The notes under the pieces: generated by a model
What the model saw: the letters and a program-made list of their open reading frames with translations, nothing else
Told to the model about the DNA's origin: nothing
The model's database searches: none
Made by a program: the position numbers and the translations under genes
Shown: positions 28,701 to 36,751 of the stretch, piece after piece
Layout of the letters: each line of letters opens with the position of its first letter
Numbering within the stretch: position 1 is the first letter of the stretch
DNA from: an uncultured Succinivibrionaceae bacterium
Lineage (GTDB): Bacteria; Pseudomonadota; Gammaproteobacteria; Enterobacterales; Succinivibrionaceae
DNA: 45,399 nt
Assembly: GCA_949286015.1 (NCBI GenBank)
Contig: CASEBB010000024.1
Span: 1-45,399, forward strand
Reading direction: 5' to 3'

Positions 28701-29072
28701 TTACCCGCAAGCTTAAACCCCCGCTGGTAGCAAGTAGATCGGGACGTTTCTAGCTGCAAGTGGCACCTCCCCTGCAAATCTCTGGAGATGAGCATCTTTA
28801 GTCCCCTCGAGATGGTTTTATAGATAGTACGCCGCGCCTTGGCGGCCTACTTTAGGTTCGTGGGTAGGATCCGTGATCTCTGCCCCACCCAAAAGCCATA
28901 CCCGAGAACTTAAACCACCGATAGCAGCAAGGTACTCTTGCTGCTGCCTGATGCTGCTATCCATCCATCCTGCAAGCTGGATATGAGTGCCTTCATCCCC
29001 CTTAGTGATGCAGTGAGATCGCTCTGAGATGTACAGTCCTCACTGAGGTTCGTGGTCATGCCCAAAAGCCAC
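28701..29072. repeat. Two imperfect direct repeats of about 170-200 bp
   Basis: Unit 1 (about 28702-28899) and unit 2 (about 28899-29072) share in order TACCCG, CTTAAACC.CCG, AGCAAG, TGCAAG, AGGTTCGTGG and CCCAAAAGCCA, with much divergence between. AGGTTCGTGG also occurs at about 3534. The units occupy most of the non-coding DNA before the tandem paralog family. No gene is supported in 28529-29198. Confidence 0.45.
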
Positions 29073-29198
29073 TCTCCTTGCAGGTACAGGCACCTGCGAT
29101 CATATTGGCTCCCTATAGCAACGCTAAGGCAAAATATGATACTTTACACGGAGCCTGCCCTATCACAGAGTCACACGCCCTGTTGTCTGGAGATCGAT

Positions 29199-29951
29199 AT
29201 GACCACTACCACTGACTTTCATACGGTATTAACACAGTTCATCACCAAACTTCACGAGCCTGAATTTTTTGCCGGTTTTTGTGAATTCAACCATGGGCGT
29301 TAAGTTAGTGGTTCGCTTGGGGTAGTGAAAGAGGCATTTACAAGCCACTTAAATCGCGCTGGAAGGTGTTTCCAGTCTGGAAACACCGTTTAAGCGCTTT
29401 TGCTTAACTTAACGCCCATGGAATTCAACCGCGAATTTATCGACGCCGAGCAGGACTACCTGTCACTGGTTTCCCCAGGACGCCGCAAAAAGGTCAATGC
29501 GCTTTATGACTTGCTCCAACAGTCTGCGCCTGACCTCTTTAAGTTGTTCCAGCCCTTTCGCCCATCCTTAGGACTGCTTGAAAAGAAGCTCTTCCAGTCA
29601 GTACTAGACAAAGCTGAGCTCCTCAGAATGTGTGAGGAGCAGCAGAGTGACCAGATAACCGAAGTGCGCAATGCCTTGTGTCTGCAATTCGTGTTGGTGT
29701 TCTTTGAAAAGGTACGCTGCTACTTTGCCCAATTTGTTAGTAACCCAGAAGCCTTAGAGCTGCACCAGCCGTCAGCAGAAGAAAAGCGTTGGCTCACCCG
29801 CTTTTGCCTTGCCTACATCTTTGTGTCTCATGACACCGATTCTGCAATCTGGGACGAAACAGCTACCGAAGGCGGCAAAAGCTATCGCATCATCTTTAAC
29901 ATAGCGTTTCTTCAATGCTACCAAAAACTCGGTCACGTGCCATACAGCTAA
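29199..29951 (+). pseudogene. First of three tandem paralogs, interrupted by a 131-bp insertion
   Basis: ATG at 29199 with GGAG 6 nt upstream. The reading frame runs 31 codons (ending LHEPEFFAGFCEFN), then enters an inserted element and stops within three codons at TAA. After the element the same frame resumes with EFNREFIDAEQDYLSL and runs to the TAA at 29949-29951. Removing the element and one copy of the 7-bp duplication restores one frame of 204 aa, equal in length and order to its neighbours (207 and 215 aa): HQPSAEEKRWLTRFCLAYIF and SHDTDSAIWDE match their conserved block. The element's right end supplies an in-frame ATG (29418) but no ribosome binding site, so re-expression of the C-terminal part is doubtful. 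Confidence 0.88.
29291..29421. mobile_element. 131-bp MITE-like element with 17-bp perfect terminal inverted repeats
   Basis: The ends are CCATGGGCGTTAAGTTA and its exact reverse complement TAACTTAACGCCCATGG. The 7-bp AATTCAA flanks both sides (29284-29290 and 29422-29428) as a target-site duplication; if the outer CC is counted with the target it is 9 bp and the repeats 15 bp. A perfect internal hairpin, GGTGTTTCCA-GTC-TGGAAACACC, lies at 29365-29387. It encodes nothing, so it would need a transposase from elsewhere. No second copy lies in this window. Confidence 0.9.
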
Positions 29952-30251
29952 GATTAGCTGGCACATGAGCAACAGGCACCTGAGCACAAGGCAGCTCTTT
30001 ACGGCAGCACCCTGCCCCACAATAAGGGCAAACAGGGTTGAGCGGCGCTATCCTGCTCACGCTCACAGGTACTGCTGCAGCTGTCTCTTTGGGCAATGCC
30101 AAGGATACAGCTACAGCAGCAGTCTACGTCCCTTGCAGGTGACGGCAAAGCTGCCACTGACTGTGGCTTTTAGCCCCAAAGCCCCCCTAGCCCCTTATAC
30201 CCCAATTGTGCAGCCTACAAAGGCTGAACTTTTCCTATGCAGGAGACCAAT

Positions 30252-30875
30252 ATGATAAGCGTTAGCAGTGACGAGGAGTTAGCCGCAGCCATTGCGAGCT
30301 TGCACCAGCCGGAGAGCTTTGTAGAGTTCTGTAAGCTCAACCAAGAGTTTCTTACCAACGATGCCGCCGACTTTGCTGAGCTTAACGATGAAAAGCGCAA
30401 AAAAGAGGTTAGCATCATCTACGGCATCCTGAAGCAACATGCGCCCGAGTACTACGATATGCTGTTGCCTTTTTGCAATACCTTAGGCCGCCTTGATGCT
30501 GATCTGTTCCAGCCTGTGCTACACAGCGTGCTGCACTACGCGCGGCTTTGCGAAACGCAGAGTGACAACCTCGAGCAGGCACGCAACACCATTTTCCAGC
30601 AAATCGTGCTGGCCCTCTTTGAAAAAGTGCGTCGTGACTTCGTGGCGAAATTTAATGATGACTTCCAAGCTATAGAGCAGTACCAGCCTTCAGCTGAGGA
30701 AAGTGTATGGTTAGCCCGCTATTGCCTCGCCTACATCATCATCTCGCACTTCACTGATCCTGCGATCTGGGACAGGCCTATTGCTGAGGGTAGCAAAAGC
30801 TATCGCCACTTTTTCGATGGCATGTTCTTAACCTGCCACAACAAAATCGGCCAAACAGTCACCAGCAAAGAGTAG
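30252..30875 (+). CDS. Tandem paralog family protein, member 2 (unrecognised family)
   Basis: 207 aa from ATG 30252 (AGGAG, 6 nt spacing; an in-frame ATG at 30237 lacks a site). I do not recognise the family. The protein appears wholly helical, acidic and soluble, with no signal peptide, membrane segment or obvious catalytic motif. Shared with the neighbours: an N-terminal [LF]H[QE]P..F..FC motif (residues 16-26), IYG.L...AP in the middle, FQPVL, and a C-terminal block QPSAEESVWLARYCLAYIII followed by SHFTDPAIWD and a Ser/Tyr-rich stretch. The spacing to member 1 is 300 bp and to member 3 is 265 bp, neither containing a recognised gene, so each may have its own promoter. Confidence 0.8.
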   Translation: MISVSSDEELAAAIASLHQPESFVEFCKLNQEFLTNDAADFAELNDEKRKKEVSIIYGILKQHAPEYYDMLLPFCNTLGRLDADLFQPVLHSVLHYARLCETQSDNLEQARNTIFQQIVLALFEKVRRDFVAKFNDDFQAIEQYQPSAEESVWLARYCLAYIIISHFTDPAIWDRPIAEGSKSYRHFFDGMFLTCHNKIGQTVTSKE

Positions 30876-31140
30876 GGTTATGATCAGGCTTTGTCTGTCG
30901 GCAGGCACAGCCACCCACTGTGCATCATCAGCAGCACGCGTGCTCTGTGTTAACAAGCGCGCTTTGTGCTGTGGGCTGGCCACCTCCCACAGCCTGAGAC
31001 TTCACGCCTGCTTCCGCAGCAGCCGTATGCAGCGCCCCTCTTGTGGTTGAGACTGTGCCTCTTGCCTTGCCTCTGATTGCCACCAAAGCGAGGAAAGGCA
31101 CAACATCAACGCTTAAACTTACTACAGTGACGAGGACAAT

Positions 31141-31788
31141 ATGGGCTATACCCCAATCACCGAGCAGAAATTGAATGAGCTCATTGCGCAATTTCACGAG
31201 CCTCAGTATTTCATCCCGTTTTGTAATAAATACGAGCCATTCCTCAACAGCGAGATCGACCAATTCACTAAGCTGGTGCCTGCGGAGCGGGTCAAAGATG
31301 TTAGCCGCATCTACTGTGCCCTTAAGCTTTATGCCCCCAAATACCTTGAGGGGTTGCGGCCTTTTTGCACGGCGTTAGGCCTGCTCGATGATGAATTCTT
31401 CCAGCCATTGTTATATAGAACCTTATCCCTCCAAACGGCTGGCGTTCATAAGCAGAAAAAGCAGGTGCAAAAAGAGAGCAATATCCTGTGTCTGGAAATT
31501 TTGATTGCCCTCTATAATCAAGCACGCCAAACCATAAGAGTCGCTTCAACCAACGACTTCGCGGAGTTCATGGCTCAGTACAAACCATCCGCTGATGACT
31601 TACTGTGGCTCGAGCGTTTTAGTGTAGCTTATATAATCATAGGCCACTTTGCCGACCAAACACTCTGGGGCACTTCTGCGCGCCTCAACACCACAGATTC
31701 CCCGAGCTTTAGCTTCCTATTTGGTAATTTAGCCATCACTTATTTCTACTTTATCCGCCCGCGCGAAGAAGCAGCCTCCAAAAAGTAG
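31141..31788 (+). CDS. Tandem paralog family protein, member 3 (unrecognised family)
   Basis: 215 aa, ATG with GAGGA close upstream. It is homologous to members 1 and 2: FHEPQYFIPFC at residues 18-28, IYCALKLYAPKYLEGLRPFC, LLDDEFFQPLL, and YKPSADDLLWLERFSVAYII then GHFADQTLWG. The final block is more diverged and longer, ending in a basic tail. No known domain is recognised, and it seems cytoplasmic. Dispersed-repeat copy E begins 6 bp after its stop codon. The three genes are more diverged from each other than recent duplicates would be, which suggests they are kept under selection. Confidence 0.8.
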   Translation: MGYTPITEQKLNELIAQFHEPQYFIPFCNKYEPFLNSEIDQFTKLVPAERVKDVSRIYCALKLYAPKYLEGLRPFCTALGLLDDEFFQPLLYRTLSLQTAGVHKQKKQVQKESNILCLEILIALYNQARQTIRVASTNDFAEFMAQYKPSADDLLWLERFSVAYIIIGHFADQTLWGTSARLNTTDSPSFSFLFGNLAITYFYFIRPREEAASKK

Positions 31789-31793
31789 GAAGC

Positions 31794-31956
31794 TTAGGAA
31801 CAAGTGATCTCATAAGTGACGGATACAAGGTTTAGTGATGGCCCCTACACCGCAAGATTCGCGAGATTAGTGGTGCAGGTGAGCCTGAGCTTATCTTAAG
31901 CTGAGGCACGCATGCTTGCCTTAAAATCCGTCATCTCTTAAATCAGTTGCTCCTTA
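31794..31956 (+). repeat. Dispersed palindromic repeat, copy E
   Basis: The best terminal symmetry of the six: the left end GGAACAAGTGATCTCATAAG and following TGACGGAT pair with ATCCGTCATCTCTTAAATC and AGTTGCTCC at the right end over about 28 bp with few mismatches. The interior contains a strong hairpin, AGCTTA-TCT-TAAGCT, inside GCCT...AGGC. The usual CCTCGAGAT core is replaced by CGCAAGATTCGCGAGAT. It starts 6 bp after the stop of tandem paralog member 3. Confidence 0.88.
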
Positions 31957-32994
31957 GCAAGCAGGCTGTGCCACTAGGCAAGCATGACATCGTCAGCACA
32001 TCCCCCCAAACCAAGTCCCACTCATACCTTTGACCATAAAGACATCAAGAGCATCACTTCTGCCTCTGCCGCCATCGAGGCCACAATAGCGCTCATCTCA
32101 CGCTACGACTTGCTCCTGTACTCTCACTCCCCCAAGAACGGTCTCCAACCAGCATCCGCTATCCTTTGGCACCTGTGGCCATTGTCATGAGTGGGCAGCT
32201 GCACTACACTGCACCACCCCGCACCTCTCTCCCATTCCACCTATATCGCAAACGCCCCTTTCAACGCCTTGAGCACGAACGCCGCAGACTGCAGCTGCGT
32301 TCGCGCAGCTCACCTCACCCCACCTCAACCATTGAGGGACAGAAAACATGACTAAACAGCTTACCTGCTGTCAGTAAGATCCGCACAAGAGGAGCACAAC
32401 CGCACCAAAGCCAACAGCGCCTTAGCAGCATACGCTACGGCTGAAGCTACGGCTTAGCTGTAGTAGCCATCCCCAAGGCTGCCCCCCTCTGCACAGGACA
32501 CAGCCTCTCCCCGTACCAGCCTCTCCCGCCCCTTTGTTGGGGCTACCCTTTCCCCAAACTTTTTTCACGCTACCCCTTGCTATTTGCGCAGCCCTTACCT
32601 CATTTTATCCATTAGCATTGCTTATAAATTGTCGCCACAGCTTCTCCCCCTCCCCGCCAAAAGCCCCCTTATATTCACACTTTCTCTCTTCTTAGCAAGC
32701 GTTTACGGCGTTTTTCGCTTTATTAAAATTAATTTAATAACAAGGTTTATTAAATACAACTTTTCCCTCCCCTCTTCAGCCCCTCCTATCCCCACCCCTC
32801 TGCCCCTTTTATTGTTAGTTGTAACTAACTATTACCCCCGTGTTGTTTATCAACTTTTGTCAGTATATAAAGACAATCCATCTACTTTTTACTAAACAAC
32901 CCACCCTCTTTTGTCAGGTGCCCCGCTCCCTTGCCGCGCCAAAATTTTGTGACGAACATCATATTTTATACAGCCTCACTGCACCTTTAGGCTG
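31957..32994. other. Intergenic region, pyrimidine-rich, no gene recognised
   Basis: About 1 kb. It is pyrimidine-rich on the plus strand from 32460 to 32900, with an AT-rich block at 32720-32770. A 103-codon frame at 32584 has a biased, low-complexity composition and no ribosome binding site, so I do not call it. No hairpins of note. Confidence 0.5.
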
Positions 32995-33023
32995 TTGTCA
33001 GGCTCTATCCCTTTGACTATAGT
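32995..33023 (+). promoter_or_regulatory. Sigma-70-type promoter
   Basis: TTGTCA (32995-33000) and TATAGT (33018-33023) are separated by exactly 17 bp. Each hexamer differs from consensus at one position. Transcription would begin near 33030 and read into the hairpin unit that ends at 33126. Confidence 0.7.
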
Positions 33024-33029
33024 GAGCTG

Positions 33030-33126
33030 CAAGGAAAACACACCACTTCCTGTCGGGCACGACACCAATAAAGCCGTTAAATACCGGCTTTAGGGGACAA
33101 CAAACTGGTATGTCAGTTTGTTTTTT
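33030..33126 (+). ncRNA. Candidate small RNA or structured leader of the oxidoreductase operon
   Basis: From the predicted start near 33030 to the T run at 33126, about 97 nt, three clean stems follow: TGTCG-GGCA-CGACA (33051-33064), AAAGCCG-TTAAATAC-CGGCTTT (33070-33091) and the terminator AACAAACTG-GTATGT-CAGTTTGTT (33099-33122). There is no open frame with a ribosome binding site. Promoter plus terminator at this distance make a complete small-RNA gene. Because the next gene downstream is the porG-type gene (33840), it might instead be an attenuated leader. I do not recognise a known RNA family. Confidence 0.55.
33099..33126 (+). terminator. Rho-independent terminator of the candidate small RNA
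   Basis: A nine-base-pair stem AACAAACTG/CAGTTTGTT with a 6-nt loop, running into a stretch of T. No protein gene ends nearby; the previous stop codon is at 31788. Confidence 0.85.
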
Positions 33127-33280
33127 GGTGCCAGTGCAGCTTAGTCCTAAACATTAGAGTCGCTACCGCTCAAGAACAGGCCATCTGTGCACTTATGGTG
33201 CGGACAACTTCTTGGGCGCGTTTAGCTTTTGGCAGCAAAGACCATTAGTAAACGTGCAGCGCTCTAGAGACTAGGATCAC

Positions 33281-33401
33281 GTGACAGCGCGGGCGTGTCT
33301 CACTGTCACCGAGAGCTAAAGCAGCCGTGCTGTTGTAGATCTCACCTCCCCCATGGCTGATAAGAGGGGCAACGCCCTCTCTTTTTGTAGGACGGCCATG
33401 G
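33281..33401 (+). promoter_or_regulatory. Second hairpin group with a nested terminator before the oxidoreductase operon
   Basis: GTGACAG (33281-33287) pairs with CTGTCAC (33303-33309). Then CCATGGC (33351-33357) pairs with GCCATGG (33395-33401), enclosing AGAGGG-GCAACG-CCCTCT followed by CTTTTT (33363-33386), a terminator shape. The outer stem could compete with or support the inner one. Together with the terminator at 33099 this gives two possible stops in the 800 bp before the operon, as in attenuation. Between 33402 and 33839 I see no gene or strong element. Confidence 0.45.
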
Positions 33402-33839
33402 TAGTAGCAGGACTTACTTGTCTTAGCTACGAGGCCGCAGCCATCTCTTGTTGTGGTGGCTTACGTGGCAGTTTACTTTGAGCGTTTTTCCTAAAAATGA
33501 GGATGTCACTCCTCAGTTACAGCGCTCAGCACATGCTTTTAGTTAAGGCGTGGCAATCGTTAGGAACGTCTCATACCAATCGGCGCCTTCTACCTTTGCC
33601 CCTGATGCACCTACTCTTGTTGTGGCTTACACCTCCTTGGCGAGGCCTAAGATCACTTTGCCTCTTCCGCTACCTGAGCCACCTCGTAACGGAAGTTATT
33701 GCACTCCGTCGCGGAGCTGACGGACGGGCTATCAGTTGTTTGCTGTCTTTGTTTGCTGATGCCCACCAGAGTAAGCACCATCCTTATCTCAAAGCGCTTA
33801 GCGTATGTAATGATTGGTTGCATGCAAAAGGAGCCTACT

Positions 33840-34418
33840 TTGCTTCAGATTAGATTACACGGTCGTGGCGGCCAAGGTGTAGTTACCGCTGCCGAAATGC
33901 TCTCCTTATCAGCATTCTTAGAAGGCCACTGCGCTCAAGCCTTCCCTAGCTTCGGTTCTGAAAGAACCGGTGCCCCAGTGGTTGCTTATGCCCGTATTGA
34001 CGATCAAGAGATCCGCACCCACGAGCCTATTTTGATGCCAGACGCTGTGGTCGTGCAGGATCGTACCTTATTAGGCGCCATCGACGTTTTTGGCGGCTTA
34101 AGCGAGACGGGTTTTGCCATCATCAACTCTGCCGAGAAGCCTGAAGAGATCGTACCAGAGCTCGTTAAGAAGCTGCCTGCCGGTCACGTCTTCACGGTAC
34201 CTGCTACTGACTTTGCCATGCAGAAGATTGGTCGCCCATTACCAGGCGCCCCAATGTTAGCGGCCTTAGCTGCTGTCACTGGCATCTTCAAGTTAGAGTC
34301 GGTGCAGAAGTCTTTCCAGACTCGTTATCCAGGCAAGGTCGGTGATGCCAACGCACAAACCGCTGCCTTAGCTTATGAGTACATCATGAACGTCAAGAAT
34401 GGAGGCGCAAATGCTTAA
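33840..34418 (+). CDS. porG: 2-oxoacid (pyruvate):ferredoxin oxidoreductase, gamma subunit
   Basis: 192 aa from a TTG at 33840. The start is chosen because AAAGGAG ends 6 nt before it and the protein then begins LQIRLHGRGGQGVVTAAEML, exactly where gamma subunits begin; an ATG six codons earlier overlaps the ribosome binding site. GRGGQG is the family's hallmark loop, followed by AQAFPSFGSERTGAPVVAY. It is part of the cytoplasmic enzyme that oxidises pyruvate (or a related 2-oxoacid) to acyl-CoA and CO2, reducing ferredoxin. It overlaps the alpha gene by 8 bp, with the alpha ribosome binding site inside it, implying coupled translation. The exact 2-oxoacid cannot be proven from sequence. Confidence 0.93.
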   Translation: MLQIRLHGRGGQGVVTAAEMLSLSAFLEGHCAQAFPSFGSERTGAPVVAYARIDDQEIRTHEPILMPDAVVVQDRTLLGAIDVFGGLSETGFAIINSAEKPEEIVPELVKKLPAGHVFTVPATDFAMQKIGRPLPGAPMLAALAAVTGIFKLESVQKSFQTRYPGKVGDANAQTAALAYEYIMNVKNGGANA

Positions 34419-35661
34419 GCAAATCGAAGGTTCTCTGGGTATTGCTGAAGCCGTCGCGTTATGCCGTCCTGGCGTAGTCTGCGCCTATCCTATTTCCCCA
34501 CAAACCCACATCGTGGAAAACGTGGGTAAGCTCGTCAAGGAAGGCAAGCTCAAGCAGTGCGAGTTCATCAACTGCGAGTCTGAGTTCTCCGCCCTCTCCA
34601 TCTCCATCGGTGCTAGCGCCGGTGGTGTGCGTACCTATACCGCTACCGCCTCGCAAGGCTTACTGTTCATGGCTGAGGCTGTCTACAATGCCTCCGGCTT
34701 AGGCCTGCCAATCGTCATGACCGTGGCCTCCCGTGCTATCGGTGCGCCAATTAACATTTGGAACGATCACTCCGATTCCTTATCTCAGCGTGATTCTGGC
34801 TGGTTACAGCTGTTCTGCGAGTCCAATCAGGACGCCGTCGACACCCACATCATGGCCTTTAAGATCGCCGAGCAAGTCGGCCTGCCGGTGATGGTGTTAA
34901 TGGATGGCTTCGTCTTAACCCACGCTTTTGAGCGCTTAGACATCCCATCCCAAGAGCAGATCGACTCCTTCTTACCTGAGTACCAGCCAAAAGAGTTCTT
35001 AGATCCTAAGGAGCCTATCTCCATGGGCGCCATGGTGGGCCCAGAGGCCTTCACCGAAGTGCGCTTACTCCAACAGCGTAAGATGTACAAGGCTCTTAAG
35101 GTCATCGAGGATGTGACCAAAGAGTACCGCGCCTTAACCGGCCGCAACAGTGGTGGTTTACTTGACTGCTACAACTGCGAGAACGCCGACGTTAAGCTCA
35201 TCATCGCTGGCTCCTCTGTGGGTACCGCCAAGGATGAAATCGACAGACTGACGAAGCAAGGCTACAAGGTCGGTATCATCTCCTTAAAGGCCTTCCGCCC
35301 ATTCCCTTACGACGCTATACGTGCAGCTATCGGCGACACCAAGAAGGTTGCCGTCTTAGAGCGTGCCTTCTCCTTTGGTGCTCGTGGCATTATCGCCCCA
35401 GAAGTCGAGCGTGCTATGCGCGGCACTGGCTGTGAGATCCACACCGCCATCGCTGGCTTAGGTGGTCGCGCCGTCTTAGGTTCTACCATCAAGCGCATTG
35501 CTGACATGGCCTTAAATGACCAGTTCAAGGATGAGGTCACTTGGGTTGATGTTGATGCCAAGATGCTCAACAGCTACTTAAAGGACTCCGAGAACGTCAC
35601 CTTTGCTGAGGGCCCTATCTCTGATAGCGCCGTCATTGATTCGGTCAAGGGCAAGGCTTAG
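34411..35661 (+). CDS. porA: 2-oxoacid (pyruvate):ferredoxin oxidoreductase, alpha subunit
   Basis: 416 aa from ATG 34411, with GGAGG 5-6 nt upstream inside the gamma gene. The N-terminal pyrimidine domain contains CAYPISPQTHIVENVG and ESEFSALSISIGASAGG, typical of alpha subunits; TATASQGLLFMAEAVYNASG and LGLPIVMTVASRAIGAP follow. The C-terminal transketolase-like domain holds LIIAGSSVGTAKDEID and GIISLKAFRPFP. It lies second in a four-gene operon with gamma, beta and a GltD-ferredoxin fusion. Codon use is strongly biased, suggesting high expression, as expected for a central enzyme of anaerobic pyruvate metabolism. Closest in appearance to pyruvate-type enzymes; 2-oxoisovalerate is the main alternative. 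Confidence 0.95.
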   Translation: MLKQIEGSLGIAEAVALCRPGVVCAYPISPQTHIVENVGKLVKEGKLKQCEFINCESEFSALSISIGASAGGVRTYTATASQGLLFMAEAVYNASGLGLPIVMTVASRAIGAPINIWNDHSDSLSQRDSGWLQLFCESNQDAVDTHIMAFKIAEQVGLPVMVLMDGFVLTHAFERLDIPSQEQIDSFLPEYQPKEFLDPKEPISMGAMVGPEAFTEVRLLQQRKMYKALKVIEDVTKEYRALTGRNSGGLLDCYNCENADVKLIIAGSSVGTAKDEIDRLTKQGYKVGIISLKAFRPFPYDAIRAAIGDTKKVAVLERAFSFGARGIIAPEVERAMRGTGCEIHTAIAGLGGRAVLGSTIKRIADMALNDQFKDEVTWVDVDAKMLNSYLKDSENVTFAEGPISDSAVIDSVKGKA

Positions 35662-35675
35662 TTGGGGAGAACGCA

Positions 35676-36734
35676 ATGTTAGATAAGATTGAATTTTATC
35701 AGACTGGTTCCAATACCATTGGTAACCGTCTCTTAAACCCTTCCATGCGCACGACCCAAGCGGCGGTGGATCGTCCAAACACCTTAACCTCTGGTCACCG
35801 TGCTTGCCAAGGTTGCGGTGAGGCCTTAGGTGCCCGTACTGCTATCGATGCGGCGATGCGCGCTACCGATGGCCAGCTCGTTGTGTGCAACGCCACGGGC
35901 TGCCTTGAGGTGTTCTCCACCCCATATCCAGAGTCAGCATGGCGCCTGCCATGGATCCACTCTCTGTTTGGTAACACCGCTGCTGTGGCTACTGGTTTAG
36001 CTGCGGCCGCTCGTGTCCGTGCGGAGAAGTATGGCACCAAGCCAGTACGTGTTATCGCCCAAGGCGGTGACGGTGGTACCACCGATATCGGCTTTGGCCC
36101 ACTGTCTGGTATGTTTGAGCGTAACGACGATGTGCTCTACATCTGCTACGACAACCAAGCTTACATGAACACTGGTGTGCAGCGTTCCTCTGCTACCCCA
36201 CCTGCTGCTCGTACTGCTACGACCCAATTAGTCGGTGAGCAACCAGGCGCTGATTGGGGCAAGGGTAAGGACGTGCCTTTAATCGCCATGGCGCACGGTA
36301 TTCCTTATGTGGCTACCGCTACTGTGGCTGACCAGCGTGACCTCGAGTACAAGGTGAAGAAGGCCATGTCCTACCATGGTGCCCGCTTCATCCAAGTGCT
36401 GGTACCTTGCCCATTAGGCTGGGGTGCCGCTTCTGGTAGTGCTGTGACCATCTCCCGTTTAGCGGTGGAGACCGGCTTCTACCCAGTTTACGAGGCTGAG
36501 TACGGCAAGATCACCTCGGTGTGCAAGATCAAGGACAAGCAGCCTGTCATCAACTTCCTGAAGATGCAGCGCCGTTATGCTCACTTAACCGGCAAGAAGG
36601 CTGATCCAAAGGTCTTAGAGCGCATTCAAGCGATGTGCGACGAGAACATCAAGGATTTCGACCTCTTAGGTGACGATATTCCTGAGACCGTGCCAACTGC
36701 CATTCAGGCTTACGAGCGTCAAGAGCTGGTTTAA
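35676..36734 (+). CDS. porB: 2-oxoacid (pyruvate):ferredoxin oxidoreductase, beta subunit
   Basis: 352 aa. This thiamine-diphosphate-binding subunit has GHRACQGCGEALGAR and CNATGCLEVFSTPYP, the cysteines that hold a [4Fe-4S] cluster, then AQGGDGGTTDIGFG and CYDNQAYMNTGVQRSSATPP, the GDG...N diphosphate/Mg motif. GGGAG stands 6 nt before the ATG. A further cysteine in the C-terminal third (VCKIKD) is also usual. It begins 14 bp after the alpha stop. Together with alpha and gamma it forms the catalytic core; electrons leave through the ferredoxin domain encoded by the next gene. Confidence 0.95.
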   Translation: MLDKIEFYQTGSNTIGNRLLNPSMRTTQAAVDRPNTLTSGHRACQGCGEALGARTAIDAAMRATDGQLVVCNATGCLEVFSTPYPESAWRLPWIHSLFGNTAAVATGLAAAARVRAEKYGTKPVRVIAQGGDGGTTDIGFGPLSGMFERNDDVLYICYDNQAYMNTGVQRSSATPPAARTATTQLVGEQPGADWGKGKDVPLIAMAHGIPYVATATVADQRDLEYKVKKAMSYHGARFIQVLVPCPLGWGAASGSAVTISRLAVETGFYPVYEAEYGKITSVCKIKDKQPVINFLKMQRRYAHLTGKKADPKVLERIQAMCDENIKDFDLLGDDIPETVPTAIQAYERQELV

Positions 36735-36751
36735 GAGGAGGCCACCCCATC

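Noticed and set aside
28800..28815. Another dispersed-repeat copy at CCCCTCGAGATGG
   Set aside because: The match does not extend beyond the core, and the surrounding sequence belongs to a different repeat.
33699..33839. Upstream start for the gamma subunit gene
   Set aside because: The extra residues do not match gamma subunits; AAAGGAG before TTG 33840 marks the start at the conserved N-terminus.
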